54,337 nucleotides of DNA from contig CACYIK010000017.1 in the NCBI GenBank assembly GCA_902774395.1, positions 1 to 54,337 on the forward strand. The letters run 5' to 3'. This DNA is from an uncultured Bacteroidota bacterium. Lineage in GTDB: Bacteria; Bacteroidota; Bacteroidia; Bacteroidales; P3. Positions within the stretch are counted from its first letter, which is position 1. Each line of letters opens with the position of its first letter. Shown one piece after another: positions 30,996 through 39,292 of this stretch. The position numbers and the translations under genes are program-made. A model generated the notes under the pieces. It ran no database searches and was not told the DNA's origin. It saw only the letters and a program-made list of their open reading frames with translations.

Positions 30996-31035
30996 AGGTA
31001 CTCCCAGGTTTTCCTAGGCACTCCTAGGCATTCCT
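30996..31035. repeat. 10-bp tandem repeat between wzz-like and ligase genes
   Basis: Four units of AGGCACTCCT type lie in the 57-bp gap. The period is the same as that of the array within the following gene, with a different sequence. Confidence 0.85.
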
Positions 31036-31043
31036 AGGAAGAT

Positions 31044-31904
31044 CTATTCCTCTTTTTTATTCGGGCAGAAAACCAGCAGCGCGAAGATGGCTACCACGAC
31101 GGCGCCGAAGCTTCCGCCGAGGATGATGAGAAGCCGTTTGGGATAGGCTTTCTTGTCGGCGGGCGTAGCCTCGTCGACGCTGTATTTGTAGGAGACTTCG
31201 AGGTTCTTGTCTACACGGGTTTGCGTGGCGCGGGTCTGCAGGTCGGCCAGCTGTTCACATTTGTCGGCGATGAGCTTCGCACGCCAGTCGGTTTTAGGCA
31301 GCTGTGACAGCGAGTCGATTTCGCGTTCCATCGAGGCGCAGACGCCATCCATCACCTCGGCGGCCGAGAGGGCGCGGTCGTGGTGAATCTCATGGCACAG
31401 CGTGTCATACATGGAGGCGATATAGTTGGCGATGTCGGCGGCCCACTGCGGGTCTTGGTCGAGGACGCCAATTTCCACGCCGAGGAACTCGGTGCGGCGC
31501 ACCGTGACGTTGCTGCGGTACTGCTCGTCGAGTTTGAAGAGCTTATGCTCGTCGTCGGTAGGGATGCCGTAGTGCTCCATAAGGTTGAAGTGGTCGCACA
31601 CGGCCTGTTCCATACGCTTAGAACTAAGAATCTGGATGGCATACTCGCAGTCGCGCTCGATGCCATAGTCCATGAAGTCAAGGCTATAGTGGTAGTCCAT
31701 GATGGCCTTGGAGAGGCGGTTTGAGTTGGTGGGGAAAATCACAGCGCTCGACTTGTAGAGCGGCTTGATGCACCAGGCGGCGATGCCCGACGCGATGGCG
31801 CCCAGCACCAACACCACCAGCAGCACTTTCCACCAGCGGCGGAAGAAGCGGCGCGTGGCCTCGTGGTCGTAGTTGTTTCCAAATCCGATGTTTCCTTCTT
31901 GCAT
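31044..31904 (-). CDS. Wzz-like chain-length determinant
   Basis: The product is 286 residues. Membrane helices at about 28-47 and 258-280 flank a periplasmic helical domain, the Wzz/polysaccharide co-polymerase layout. It sets O-antigen or capsule chain length together with the polymerase encoded next. No kinase domain is fused, so it belongs to the PCP1 type. The two-gene unit stands apart from any glycosyltransferase cluster in this window. Confidence 0.85.
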   Translation of the reverse strand: MQEGNIGFGNNYDHEATRRFFRRWWKVLLVVLVLGAIASGIAAWCIKPLYKSSAVIFPTNSNRLSKAIMDYHYSLDFMDYGIERDCEYAIQILSSKRMEQAVCDHFNLMEHYGIPTDDEHKLFKLDEQYRSNVTVRRTEFLGVEIGVLDQDPQWAADIANYIASMYDTLCHEIHHDRALSAAEVMDGVCASMEREIDSLSQLPKTDWRAKLIADKCEQLADLQTRATQTRVDKNLEVSYKYSVDEATPADKKAYPKRLLIILGGSFGAVVVAIFALLVFCPNKKEE

Positions 31905-32029
31905 GATATTATATTGTAGAATTAATACACTATATAACGAGGGTAGTGGGATAATATTGTTCCTTCATCTAAAAATAACCACTCAGGAGGTTGTCCTCGT
32001 CTGCTTTTCTCTTGGCGAAGTGAGAGGTG

Positions 32030-32073
32030 ACTAAGAGAGGAGTAAGAGAAGAGTAAGAGTTGAGTAAGAGTTA
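32030..32073. repeat. 11-bp tandem repeat
   Basis: Four imperfect units, ACTAAGAGAGG / AGTAAGAGAAG / AGTAAGAGTTG / AGTAAGAGTTA, lie in the divergent intergenic region. Confidence 0.85.
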
Positions 32074-32252
32074 GGGGTTACTAGGTACAGAAAAACAGTA
32101 TGTTATGAAATGTAAAAAAAGGGCTTTTGGACTATGTGTTTTAGTATTTTGTTGTTTTGTTGTATATTATTGATTATTATATTGTTGCGTTTTACGCGTA
32201 AGAAAAAGTGTTAAAATTATGTTAAATTTTTTCGCCATACGGAAAATAGTAT

Positions 32253-32282
32253 TACTTTTGCAGTGTATTAGTTAACTAGTAC
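32253..32282 (+). promoter_or_regulatory. promoter with operator-like palindrome
   Basis: TACTTTTG (32253-32260) fits the -7 element. GTATTAGTTAACTAGTAC (32265-32282), an 18-bp palindrome with one mismatched pair, covers the expected start site. A dimeric regulator could bind here to control the TonB-dependent receptor unit. Confidence 0.55.
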
Positions 32283-32334
32283 ACAAGTAAAGAAAGTAAA
32301 TAGTAAACTGTAAAACAATTAAATAGACTAAAAA

Positions 32335-32577
32335 ATGAACTTCAAAGAACATATCAAGAAAAAAGACTGGGTGTTCTACTTGATGGAATTCTTAGTTTTT
32401 GTGGTGATATTCTTTCTGGGCAGCTGGCTGTTTGGTGGCGAGCTGAGGAAGTCTGTCATCAGTGCTGTTGTGAGTGGCATCTTCTTCACGGTGTTTACCG
32501 TTTTCACGAATCACATGGGTGAGGATGTCAAAAAGGCTGTGGAAGAGGACAAAAAGAATGGAATTACGAAACAATAA
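32335..32577 (+). CDS. small membrane protein
   Basis: The product is 80 residues with two membrane helices (about 14-31 and 40-60) and a charged C-terminal tail (GEDVKKAVEEDKKNGITKQ). No family is recognised. It is the first gene after the palindromic promoter and precedes the TonB-dependent receptor gene by 16 bp, so it is probably co-expressed and may associate with the inner membrane. Confidence 0.7.
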   Translation: MNFKEHIKKKDWVFYLMEFLVFVVIFFLGSWLFGGELRKSVISAVVSGIFFTVFTVFTNHMGEDVKKAVEEDKKNGITKQ

Positions 32578-32593
32578 ATAAAATCATTATACC

Positions 32594-35089
32594 ATGAAAA
32601 AGATTGTTTTTGCTCTGTTAATTTTCAATTTTGACTCCGTCAACGCAGCTTGGCTTCGAAAAAGCAAATTAGTTTGTTTTTTGCTCATCTTTGGCTGCTC
32701 CCAATTTTCAATTTTCAATTTAGCAGAGGCTCAGAATGTAAAGGTGTCGGGCTCTGTTCGCGACGCCAAAACCGGAGAGGCGATGCCTTTTGTCAATGTA
32801 GGACTGATGCGTAGCAACGACACGGTGTTTGTTCGCGGTGCCGCGAGTGATATGAACGGTACTTTCACCATCCAGGACGTGAAGCCGGGCCAGTACCTGC
32901 TGCAGGCCAGTTGTGTGGGTTATGAAACTTATAGTAAGGATATTAGTGTTCTTAAGGACCTTAAAGACCTTACCATTGAACTCAAAGGCGGCACGCTGCT
33001 GGAAATGGTGGAGGTCAGTGCAGAGAAGCCCCTCTATGTGATGGATGGCGAGAAAAACATGTACAACGCCAGCGAGGATGTCTCCATACAGACGGGCACC
33101 GCCAGCGACGCCCTGCAGAACGCCCCGGGCGTGGAGGTCGATGCCGAGGGTAACATCACGCTGCGCGGTGTGTCGAGTGTGGAAATCTGGATTAACGACC
33201 AACCTTCGCACATGAATGCGGAGGCCTTGAAACAGTATATCAAAACGCTGCCTGCCAACGCCATCGATCGCATTGAGGTCATCACTAACCCTTCGGCACG
33301 CTACTCGACCTCCGGCGGAGTCATCAACATCGTCACCAACCAGACGGTGAAGCGCAACGAACTGCTCTGCGTGGGTCTGCGCGCCACCACCACGCCGGAC
33401 ATCGCTCCCTGGGTTTCCTATGTGTGGGCCAACGAGAAGGTGGACTTCAATATCTACCTCAGTGGAAACTTTGGCAACCGCAATATGGAGTCTGACGGCA
33501 CCTCAACACTCTTCGATGCCAACGGCGACACCAGCCGCTTCACCCGTTACGACAACAAGAACAAGATGCCCTTCCAAGGTGCCTATGCTGGCTTCAACAC
33601 CAACTGGAGAATCGACGACCAAACCACCCTTGCGGCATGGGCCGGTTTCTATCCCTACTGGGACCAGAACTCGTACTATAACAACGTTGAACACATCGAG
33701 TACCAGCCCGTGCGTACCGACCTCGGTTACCTCGACACCACGCTCAATCATGGCTTCAGCCATGGTGCCTATGCTGGCGCATGGTTCGAGCACCGCTACG
33801 ACACCACGGGACGTAAGTTGAGCGTCACCTTCAACGGTAACTATTGGACCAATAGCGGTTATAGCGACAATATGCGCGACTTTCGTTCTACCTCGGTCAC
33901 TGACTTCACACGCCATATGGAAGGCTCGATGTTCAGCGGCAACGGCCAGTTGGGTGTCAACTACACTCTGCCGCTGAAGCACGACATTACCATTGAAGTC
34001 GGTGGTGAACTGGGATTTGCGCATAACAACAACGACGAGGACCGCGACAGCCTGCTTCCCTCGGGCGCATGGAGCGACATGCTTTACCGTTCGTATAAAT
34101 CGCATGGTACTGGCATCGAGCCGAATGTGTACGTGACGGCACAGAAGCGCTGGGGCGGCCTCACTGCCAAGTTGGGCCTGCGCTACAACAACACGTTCGA
34201 GAGCGGATGGTTGGAGCATCCCTCGCTGGGCGACCGCATGAGCATCGACACCGTCTTCTCCGGCTTTGTGCCCAGCATCCACCTCAGCTACCAGACCCAG
34301 AATTTCACCAGCTACAGCCTCAGCTACACGCGTCGTTTCTCGCATGAGGGTGATCTGGCCAGCTACCTGCCCTTCCGCATGTACGACGACTATAGCTACA
34401 GCACCGGCAACCCCAACCTGCTGATGAGCTACACCCACAATCTCGAAGCCGCCTGGAATAAATATGTCATGGGCTTCGGCAACATCGGCCTCAATGCCTA
34501 CTTCCGCGCCAACACCGACGAGATAGGTACCATGACCGCCGCCGATTACGACCCTGTCATCGGTCCTTACATGGTCAACTACTCCTATCCTGTGAACATC
34601 GGCTCCTCGCACACCGAGGGCTTCGAGGCCAACATTACCTATCGTCCCACGGGCTTCTTCAACGTGCGCATGAATGCATCGGTGTTCAACTATGGCTACG
34701 ACTACAACGGCAATAAGGACAACAAGTGGAGTTGGAGCGCACGTGTCAATGTGTGGGCCAAGGTGTGGGGCTGGCTCGAACTCTTTGCCAATGCCCACTA
34801 CACCTCGCCGCGCCTGGGTCTCTACAGCCTCACCAACGCCAACAAAGGTTTGGATTTCGGCGCCAGTGCCGACTTCTTCGAGCGTCAGCTGAGCGTGAAC
34901 CTCACGGTCAACGACATCTTGGGTATGGCTGAATTTGGCAGCAATACCACGGCTCCAGCCTTCCAGACCACCGGAAGCAGCCGCTTCGACTCGCGTTTCG
35001 TCAGCCTCGGTATCACCTGGCGTATTGGTAAGATGGAGCTGGAAAGCAAGGCCCGCCAGGGTGCCACCGACAACACTCCTCAGATGTAG
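32594..35089 (+). CDS. TonB-dependent outer-membrane receptor
   Basis: The product is 831 residues. The signal region is unusual: two hydrophobic stretches (LLIFNFDS and SQFSIFNLAEAQ), each encoded partly by AATTTTC heptamers, come before the mature protein at about residue 47. A carboxypeptidase-regulatory-like domain (VSGSVRDAKTGEAMPFVNV, 50-135) is followed by a plug domain (ASDALQNAPGVEVD, GGVINIVT) and a C-terminal barrel of the outer-membrane beta-barrel type. The substrate is unknown. The gene pairs with no SusD-like gene here, which suggests an ion, peptide or colicin-like receptor rather than a glycan utilisation system. Confidence 0.9.
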   Translation: MKKIVFALLIFNFDSVNAAWLRKSKLVCFLLIFGCSQFSIFNLAEAQNVKVSGSVRDAKTGEAMPFVNVGLMRSNDTVFVRGAASDMNGTFTIQDVKPGQYLLQASCVGYETYSKDISVLKDLKDLTIELKGGTLLEMVEVSAEKPLYVMDGEKNMYNASEDVSIQTGTASDALQNAPGVEVDAEGNITLRGVSSVEIWINDQPSHMNAEALKQYIKTLPANAIDRIEVITNPSARYSTSGGVINIVTNQTVKRNELLCVGLRATTTPDIAPWVSYVWANEKVDFNIYLSGNFGNRNMESDGTSTLFDANGDTSRFTRYDNKNKMPFQGAYAGFNTNWRIDDQTTLAAWAGFYPYWDQNSYYNNVEHIEYQPVRTDLGYLDTTLNHGFSHGAYAGAWFEHRYDTTGRKLSVTFNGNYWTNSGYSDNMRDFRSTSVTDFTRHMEGSMFSGNGQLGVNYTLPLKHDITIEVGGELGFAHNNNDEDRDSLLPSGAWSDMLYRSYKSHGTGIEPNVYVTAQKRWGGLTAKLGLRYNNTFESGWLEHPSLGDRMSIDTVFSGFVPSIHLSYQTQNFTSYSLSYTRRFSHEGDLASYLPFRMYDDYSYSTGNPNLLMSYTHNLEAAWNKYVMGFGNIGLNAYFRANTDEIGTMTAADYDPVIGPYMVNYSYPVNIGSSHTEGFEANITYRPTGFFNVRMNASVFNYGYDYNGNKDNKWSWSARVNVWAKVWGWLELFANAHYTSPRLGLYSLTNANKGLDFGASADFFERQLSVNLTVNDILGMAEFGSNTTAPAFQTTGSSRFDSRFVSLGITWRIGKMELESKARQGATDNTPQM
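32619..32633. repeat. heptamer pair in receptor leader, first
   Basis: Two ATTTTCA/ATTTTGA units are read as the IFNFD part of the leader. Confidence 0.6.
32702..32722. repeat. heptamer array in receptor leader, second
   Basis: Three CAATTTT/CAATTTA units are read as SQFSIFNLA just before the likely cleavage site. Confidence 0.75.
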
Positions 35090-35134
35090 TTAATAGATTA
35101 TAATTAAAAGATAATAGTTTAAAAAGATAGTATT

Positions 35135-35446
35135 ATGAAAATTGTAACAGTAGAAACCCTTCAGGGTGTGAATTATGAAGAACTAGGTGTCGTCACCGGC
35201 AGTACCATCCAGAGCAAGAACATGTTTGCCGACTTCGGTCAGGGATTGAAAAGCATTGTGGGCGGTGAGCTGAAAAGCTACACCGGCATGATGGACAAGG
35301 CCCGCGATATGGCCACGCAGCGTATGATTGATCAGGCCAAAAAGATGGACGCCGACGCCATCATCGGAGTGCGCTACACCACCAACAGCATCATGGCCCA
35401 GGCTGCCGAGGTGCTGGTGTTTGGAACGGCAATAAGATATAAGTAA
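35135..35446 (+). CDS. YbjQ family (DUF74) protein
   Basis: The product is 103 residues, a full-length YbjQ/DUF74 protein (VETLQGVNYEELGVVTGST, MDKARDMATQRMIDQAKKM, ADAIIGVRYTTN). Members form pentamers and are sometimes called heavy-metal binding, but the function is unproven. It lies 45 bp after the receptor gene, in a spacer that carries imperfect AGTTAAT-type heptamers. Confidence 0.9.
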   Translation: MKIVTVETLQGVNYEELGVVTGSTIQSKNMFADFGQGLKSIVGGELKSYTGMMDKARDMATQRMIDQAKKMDADAIIGVRYTTNSIMAQAAEVLVFGTAIRYK

Positions 35447-35455
35447 ACGAACTGG

Positions 35456-35493
35456 TAGTTAAGTAGTCAGTAGTTAAGTAGTTAAGTAGTTAA
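35456..35493. repeat. 8-bp tandem repeat
   Basis: Units of TAGTTAAG type, about four with one 7-bp variant (TAGTCAG), lie between the YbjQ gene and the ABC-transporter operon. Confidence 0.75.
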
Positions 35494-35549
35494 GCCGATA
35501 CGGCTGTTGCAACGTCACTTCTGCCATAACTACATAAAAACCATAGAAA

Positions 35550-36377
35550 ATGATAGAAATAAATAATCTTAGTTTCAGTTATAAGAAGATGCCGGTCTTC
35601 GAGAATATCAACCTGACGTTCCCCGAAGGCAGCATCTATGGCCTGCTGGGCGAGAACGGGGTGGGAAAGACCACACTGTTGAAACTGATCTGCGGACTGC
35701 TGCGCCCCACGCAGGGCACCTGTACGGTTGACGGCTTCACCAGCCATGAGCGTCGGCCCGAGATGCTGCAGCGTGTCGTGATGCTGCCCGACGAAATCAG
35801 CCTGCCCGACGGTGCCACGCCGCAGTGCTATGTCAACGAGTTGGCTCCCTTCTATCCGGGCTTCGCCCAGGGGACTTTCCTGCATCTGATGCAGGAACTC
35901 GAGGTGGAGCCCAACCGTAAGTTCAAAGAGATGAGCTTCGGCCAGCAGAAGAAGAGCCTCATCGCCGTGAGCCTCTCGCTGGGTACCGACTATGTGATTC
36001 TCGACGAGCCTACCAATGGGCTGGATATCCCCAGCAAGACCCAGTTCCGATCCATTCTCAGCAAACGTGTCGATGAGAAGAGCACCATCATCATCTCCAC
36101 CCATCAAGTGAAGGATGTGGAAAACCTCATCGACCCCATCGTTATCCTCAACAACAACGCGGTGCTGCTGGATGCCAGCGTGCAGCGTATCATGGAGAAA
36201 CTCTATTTCGAGTATGGTGGCGAGAAGTGTGACGACGCCTTCTACAGCGAGATGTTGCCGGGAGGCTACCTCAATGTTATTCCCAACGAGAGTGGCGAGG
36301 AGAGCCCGCTCAACATCGAAGCACTGTTCAATGCCGTACTGAGGCACAAGAACCAGATTAAAGAACTGTTTAAATAA
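35550..36377 (+). CDS. ABC transporter ATP-binding protein
   Basis: The product is 275 residues. It has Walker A LGENGVGKTT, the degenerate signature MSFGQQKK (LSGGQ is usual) and Walker B YVILDEPTNGLD. The type fits ABC-2 exporters of the YtrB or bacitracin kind. It is directly followed by the permease gene (6 bp) and later by a YtrA-like GntR regulator gene, so the operon probably responds to cell-wall-active compounds. Confidence 0.93.
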   Translation: MIEINNLSFSYKKMPVFENINLTFPEGSIYGLLGENGVGKTTLLKLICGLLRPTQGTCTVDGFTSHERRPEMLQRVVMLPDEISLPDGATPQCYVNELAPFYPGFAQGTFLHLMQELEVEPNRKFKEMSFGQQKKSLIAVSLSLGTDYVILDEPTNGLDIPSKTQFRSILSKRVDEKSTIIISTHQVKDVENLIDPIVILNNNAVLLDASVQRIMEKLYFEYGGEKCDDAFYSEMLPGGYLNVIPNESGEESPLNIEALFNAVLRHKNQIKELFK

Positions 36378-36383
36378 GGAGGA

Positions 36384-37208
36384 ATGTCTATGAACAACAC
36401 TTTTGACTGGAATCGTTTTTGTAAGGTTGTCAAGAAAGACTTCCGAAACCTATGGCCGATGTTCGGTACCACGATGATTGTGCTGGCGTCGCTGCCCTTC
36501 GCCGTGTGGCTGATGGCATTGGTTATCGACCGCACCGCTATCATCACGCCCAATGTCCGTGTGGCGATGATTATGATTTTCTCCTCGCTGGCCGCCCTTA
36601 TGCTGCCCTCGCGCCTCTACCGTACCATGAACCTCCGCAACGAAGGTATCTACTATGCTATGCTGCCAGCCTCCAAGCTGGAGAAGTTCGTCTCCATGCT
36701 GCTCTTCACCTTCATCGTGGCTCCCGTGGTGACCTATCTGGGCAGTATGGCGCTTGACGTCATCCTGCGCCTGATGCCTACCGGCCCTTACCACCAGTGG
36801 CTCTGGCAGGGCGATGGTGGTTTCCCGCTGATTACCACCATCCCCATGGACGACGAGGTGATGCCGGGATTCCATAGCTGGATGCTCACCGCTGCTACCT
36901 ATTCGGGTCTCCTGGCTTCGCCTGCTATCTTCCTCTATGCCGCCACACTCTTCAAGAAACACAAAGTGCTTTACACGTTCCTTATCCTTTACCTGATTGA
37001 GTTTGTTCTTACTGTCATCGCCATTCCCGTCGTCGTGTCGCTCGTGAAGAATCCCGATTTCATGGAGTGGTTCTATGACACCGTCTTCAAGTGTGGCTAT
37101 GAGAATATGATGAACTGGCTCATGGGTATTGTCGCAGTGTTCAACATCATTATCTTTGTTCTCTTCACCTGGATGACCTGGCGCAGACTGAAGAAGATGC
37201 CCTACTAA
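36384..37208 (+). CDS. ABC-2 type transporter permease
   Basis: The product is 274 residues with six predicted membrane helices and no ATPase domain. It begins MSMNNTFDWNRFCKVVKKDF. It lies 6 bp after the ATP-binding protein gene and is presumably its membrane partner. The substrate is unknown. Confidence 0.87.
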   Translation: MSMNNTFDWNRFCKVVKKDFRNLWPMFGTTMIVLASLPFAVWLMALVIDRTAIITPNVRVAMIMIFSSLAALMLPSRLYRTMNLRNEGIYYAMLPASKLEKFVSMLLFTFIVAPVVTYLGSMALDVILRLMPTGPYHQWLWQGDGGFPLITTIPMDDEVMPGFHSWMLTAATYSGLLASPAIFLYAATLFKKHKVLYTFLILYLIEFVLTVIAIPVVVSLVKNPDFMEWFYDTVFKCGYENMMNWLMGIVAVFNIIIFVLFTWMTWRRLKKMPY

Positions 37209-37212
37209 TGTT

Positions 37213-37247
37213 AGTTAAGAGTTAATAGATAATAGTTGAGAGTTATG
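37213..37247. repeat. five-unit heptamer array containing a start codon
   Basis: AGTTAAG, AGTTAAT, AGATAAT, AGTTGAG and AGTTATG are five 7-bp units in a row. The last one contains the ATG of the lipoprotein gene (37245-37247), so the whole translation-initiation region is built from the repeat. Confidence 0.85.
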
Positions 37248-37967
37248 AAACGGATAATGATAATGACGGCTGTCTTGGGAGGCCTGATGGCAACGGGTTG
37301 CTATTTCAACCGTGGCATCGACGAGACCTTCGAGACTGACCGCTACACGATGCGTATGGTGTCTTGGGATATGGATGTGGACAGCGTGAATAGGTACGAC
37401 GATGTATATGGTGGCACTGTGCCTGAAATTGCAGCCGTGTTGGCCATAGTTTCCGACACGATAATTAATTCAACCACCATGTATTGGTATGATCAAGAGA
37501 AGCAAGGATTCCTGCCGGGTTATACCTATTTTATTGTCGACCGCGACACCACACAGCCAAAGGACTACACGTCCCTGCTGCGCGCCATGATGGAAAAAGG
37601 TGTCCTTCGTGCTGATACCACCTATGAACCGATGCTGGTGCTTGAGGTATTCGACACGGTGAGGTTCGACGTTGGCAAGGATTCGCTTAAGGCGATAACC
37701 ATCAACGAAGACGGCGATACGATTATTGACAATTACTGTTATTCAAATGCCGTCAGCATTATGAACAACCTGCGGGAAAGCTACCGCAAACCCATTGTCC
37801 TTGCTCCGGGACTATCCCCCTGGCGTGAAACCCACTGGGATTGGTCGAAAGGAAACTGGGATTTTGTGGTCAAACAATTAGAACAGCGCGGCTTGCGTAT
37901 AGTCCCAGACCCGCAGGGTCGCAAGATGCGCGTCGTCGAGTTCAACCGCTGCAAAGGGAAAATTTAA
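37245..37967 (+). CDS. lipoprotein of unknown function in ABC operon
   Basis: The product is 240 residues from ATG 37245, with a lipobox MATGC (Cys19). The in-frame TTG at 37236 is less likely. The mature part is soluble and mixed alpha/beta (DRYTMRMVSWDMDVDSVNR) with no recognised domain. It is placed between the permease and GntR genes, so it is likely a periplasm-side partner of this ABC system. Confidence 0.72.
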   Translation: MKRIMIMTAVLGGLMATGCYFNRGIDETFETDRYTMRMVSWDMDVDSVNRYDDVYGGTVPEIAAVLAIVSDTIINSTTMYWYDQEKQGFLPGYTYFIVDRDTTQPKDYTSLLRAMMEKGVLRADTTYEPMLVLEVFDTVRFDVGKDSLKAITINEDGDTIIDNYCYSNAVSIMNNLRESYRKPIVLAPGLSPWRETHWDWSKGNWDFVVKQLEQRGLRIVPDPQGRKMRVVEFNRCKGKI

Positions 37968-37980
37968 AGAAAGGAATGTT

Positions 37981-38319
37981 ATGGAATTTAGGAAACAGAA
38001 ACCGATATACCTGCAGATAGCCGACCGGCTGATGGAGCAGATTCTTGGTGGCGAGCCCGCCGAGGACGACCGCATGCCGTCGGTGCGCGATGTGGCCGCG
38101 GCTATGGGCGTGAATCCCAATACGGTGATGCGCACCTTTGAGTACCTGCAGGGAGAAGAGATTATCTACAACCGACGAGGTGTGGGCTATTTTGTTAGCC
38201 CTGACGCCAAGAATAAGATTCTTGCTGAGCAGCGGCGCGAATTCCTTGAAGAGGAGCTGCCCCTCATCAAGCAAAAGATGCAAATGCTGGGTATCGGCAT
38301 GGATGAACTGCTCAAATAG
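37981..38319 (+). CDS. GntR-family (YtrA-like) transcriptional regulator
   Basis: The product is 112 residues with a GntR winged helix (PIYLQIADRLMEQILGGEPAE; PSVRDVAAAMGVNPNTVMR) and the short C-terminal tail of the YtrA subfamily. YtrA regulators repress ABC-transporter operons that respond to cell-wall antibiotics. Usually the gene comes first, but here it is last, 13 bp after the lipoprotein gene. A hairpin terminator follows. Confidence 0.92.
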   Translation: MEFRKQKPIYLQIADRLMEQILGGEPAEDDRMPSVRDVAAAMGVNPNTVMRTFEYLQGEEIIYNRRGVGYFVSPDAKNKILAEQRREFLEEELPLIKQKMQMLGIGMDELLK

Positions 38320-38348
38320 AATTCCCCCCTGGGGGATAAATAAAAAGA

Positions 38349-38381
38349 GAGAGTGCCGCAGCCAATGGCTGCGGCACTCTC
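38349..38381. terminator. bidirectional hairpin terminator
   Basis: The 15-bp stem GAGAGTGCCGCAGCC / GGCTGCGGCACTCTC has a 3-nt loop. It lies between the convergent GntR and lipoprotein genes. Confidence 0.85.
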
Positions 38382-38405
38382 GTTGTATATAACCTGTCTT
38401 AGAGA

Positions 38406-39251
38406 TTATTGTTTGTTGAAGACGATGGTCTCGGGCAGGGTGAAGTAGGAGGCGTACTCTGCGGGGATGGGGAGACCAACGGTGGAGAAGGTGATGGTGT
38501 TGGCACTGGCGTTGATGGTGTAGTCGATGTTGGCAGGTGCGGCACCATCGGCGGTGAAGGTCATGACGCCAGAGGTGGTCTCGGCATTATAAGTGTAGGT
38601 GAAGTTGAGGCCATAGGAAATGGGCAGACCCTGGAAGTTGGTGCTCACATTCAGCGAGCCGCCATTGCCATACTGGTTGAACTTCAGAGTGGAGTTGAGA
38701 GTGATTTGGATGGAGTCACCTTCGTAATTGACCATGGTGTTGGTGGTGTTTCTCCAGGTGGTGTTTCCGGGGTAGGGAGCGGGATCACCCTGAGGATTAT
38801 CGGAGCCGCCGCCGTTGCGGGTCATGAAGAGTTTCACGTCGCCTTCCATGCCAACGAAGGGGATGACGGTGCCGGTGACGTTGAACTCATTGTTGGTGAG
38901 TTTGATGACGGTGTAGTTCAGCTGCTGACCATTGTAGAGGGTGATGGTCAGGGTGTGGTCTGCATCGTTGGAGAGGGTCCAAGAGAACTGGGTCTCTTCG
39001 ATGGGAATGACGAAGCCGTAGTCTTTGACAAGACCGGTGCCATCGTTATTGAACTGGAGGGTGAAGCTCAGGTTGTCGGCGGACACCACAGAGTTATTCA
39101 GATAGGCGGTTTTCAGGTGCCACTCTCCCACGGGGGAGGCGTTGATGGGACCAGAACCGTCGTCGACGGTTTCGACTTTCTCGCAGGAGGCAAAAGCTCC
39201 GATGCTGGCGATGGCGAACATCGTCATCAGGATTCTGTTAAACTTTTTCAT
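38406..39251 (-). CDS. lipoprotein, beta-rich, unknown function
   Basis: The product is 281 residues. The lipoprotein signal has a lipobox FASC (Cys23). Two beta-rich repeats of similar length (WHLKTAYLNNSV...; WRNTTNTMVNYEG...) suggest an internal duplication of a lipocalin-like fold, with no confident family. It lies 41 bp downstream of the 436-aa gene in the yidC operon and before the terminator. Confidence 0.7.
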   Translation of the reverse strand: MKKFNRILMTMFAIASIGAFASCEKVETVDDGSGPINASPVGEWHLKTAYLNNSVVSADNLSFTLQFNNDGTGLVKDYGFVIPIEETQFSWTLSNDADHTLTITLYNGQQLNYTVIKLTNNEFNVTGTVIPFVGMEGDVKLFMTRNGGGSDNPQGDPAPYPGNTTWRNTTNTMVNYEGDSIQITLNSTLKFNQYGNGGSLNVSTNFQGLPISYGLNFTYTYNAETTSGVMTFTADGAAPANIDYTINASANTITFSTVGLPIPAEYASYFTLPETIVFNKQ

Positions 39252-39292
39252 TTTGTTTGATTTTTAGGGTTAATAATAATGTTTAATGGATT

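Larger units (their letters stand above)
31905..32334. other. 430-bp divergent intergenic region
   Basis: No gene is seen. It separates leftward wzz from rightward membrane-protein genes. It contains a four-unit 11-bp tandem repeat (32030-32073), an AT-rich stretch and a promoter with a palindrome at the likely start site (32253-32282). Confidence 0.6.

Noticed and set aside
33503..34798. 431-codon open frame opposite the TonB-dependent receptor
   Set aside because: It is antisense to the barrel region and has a Val/Ala/His bias. No initiation signals or family resemblance were found.
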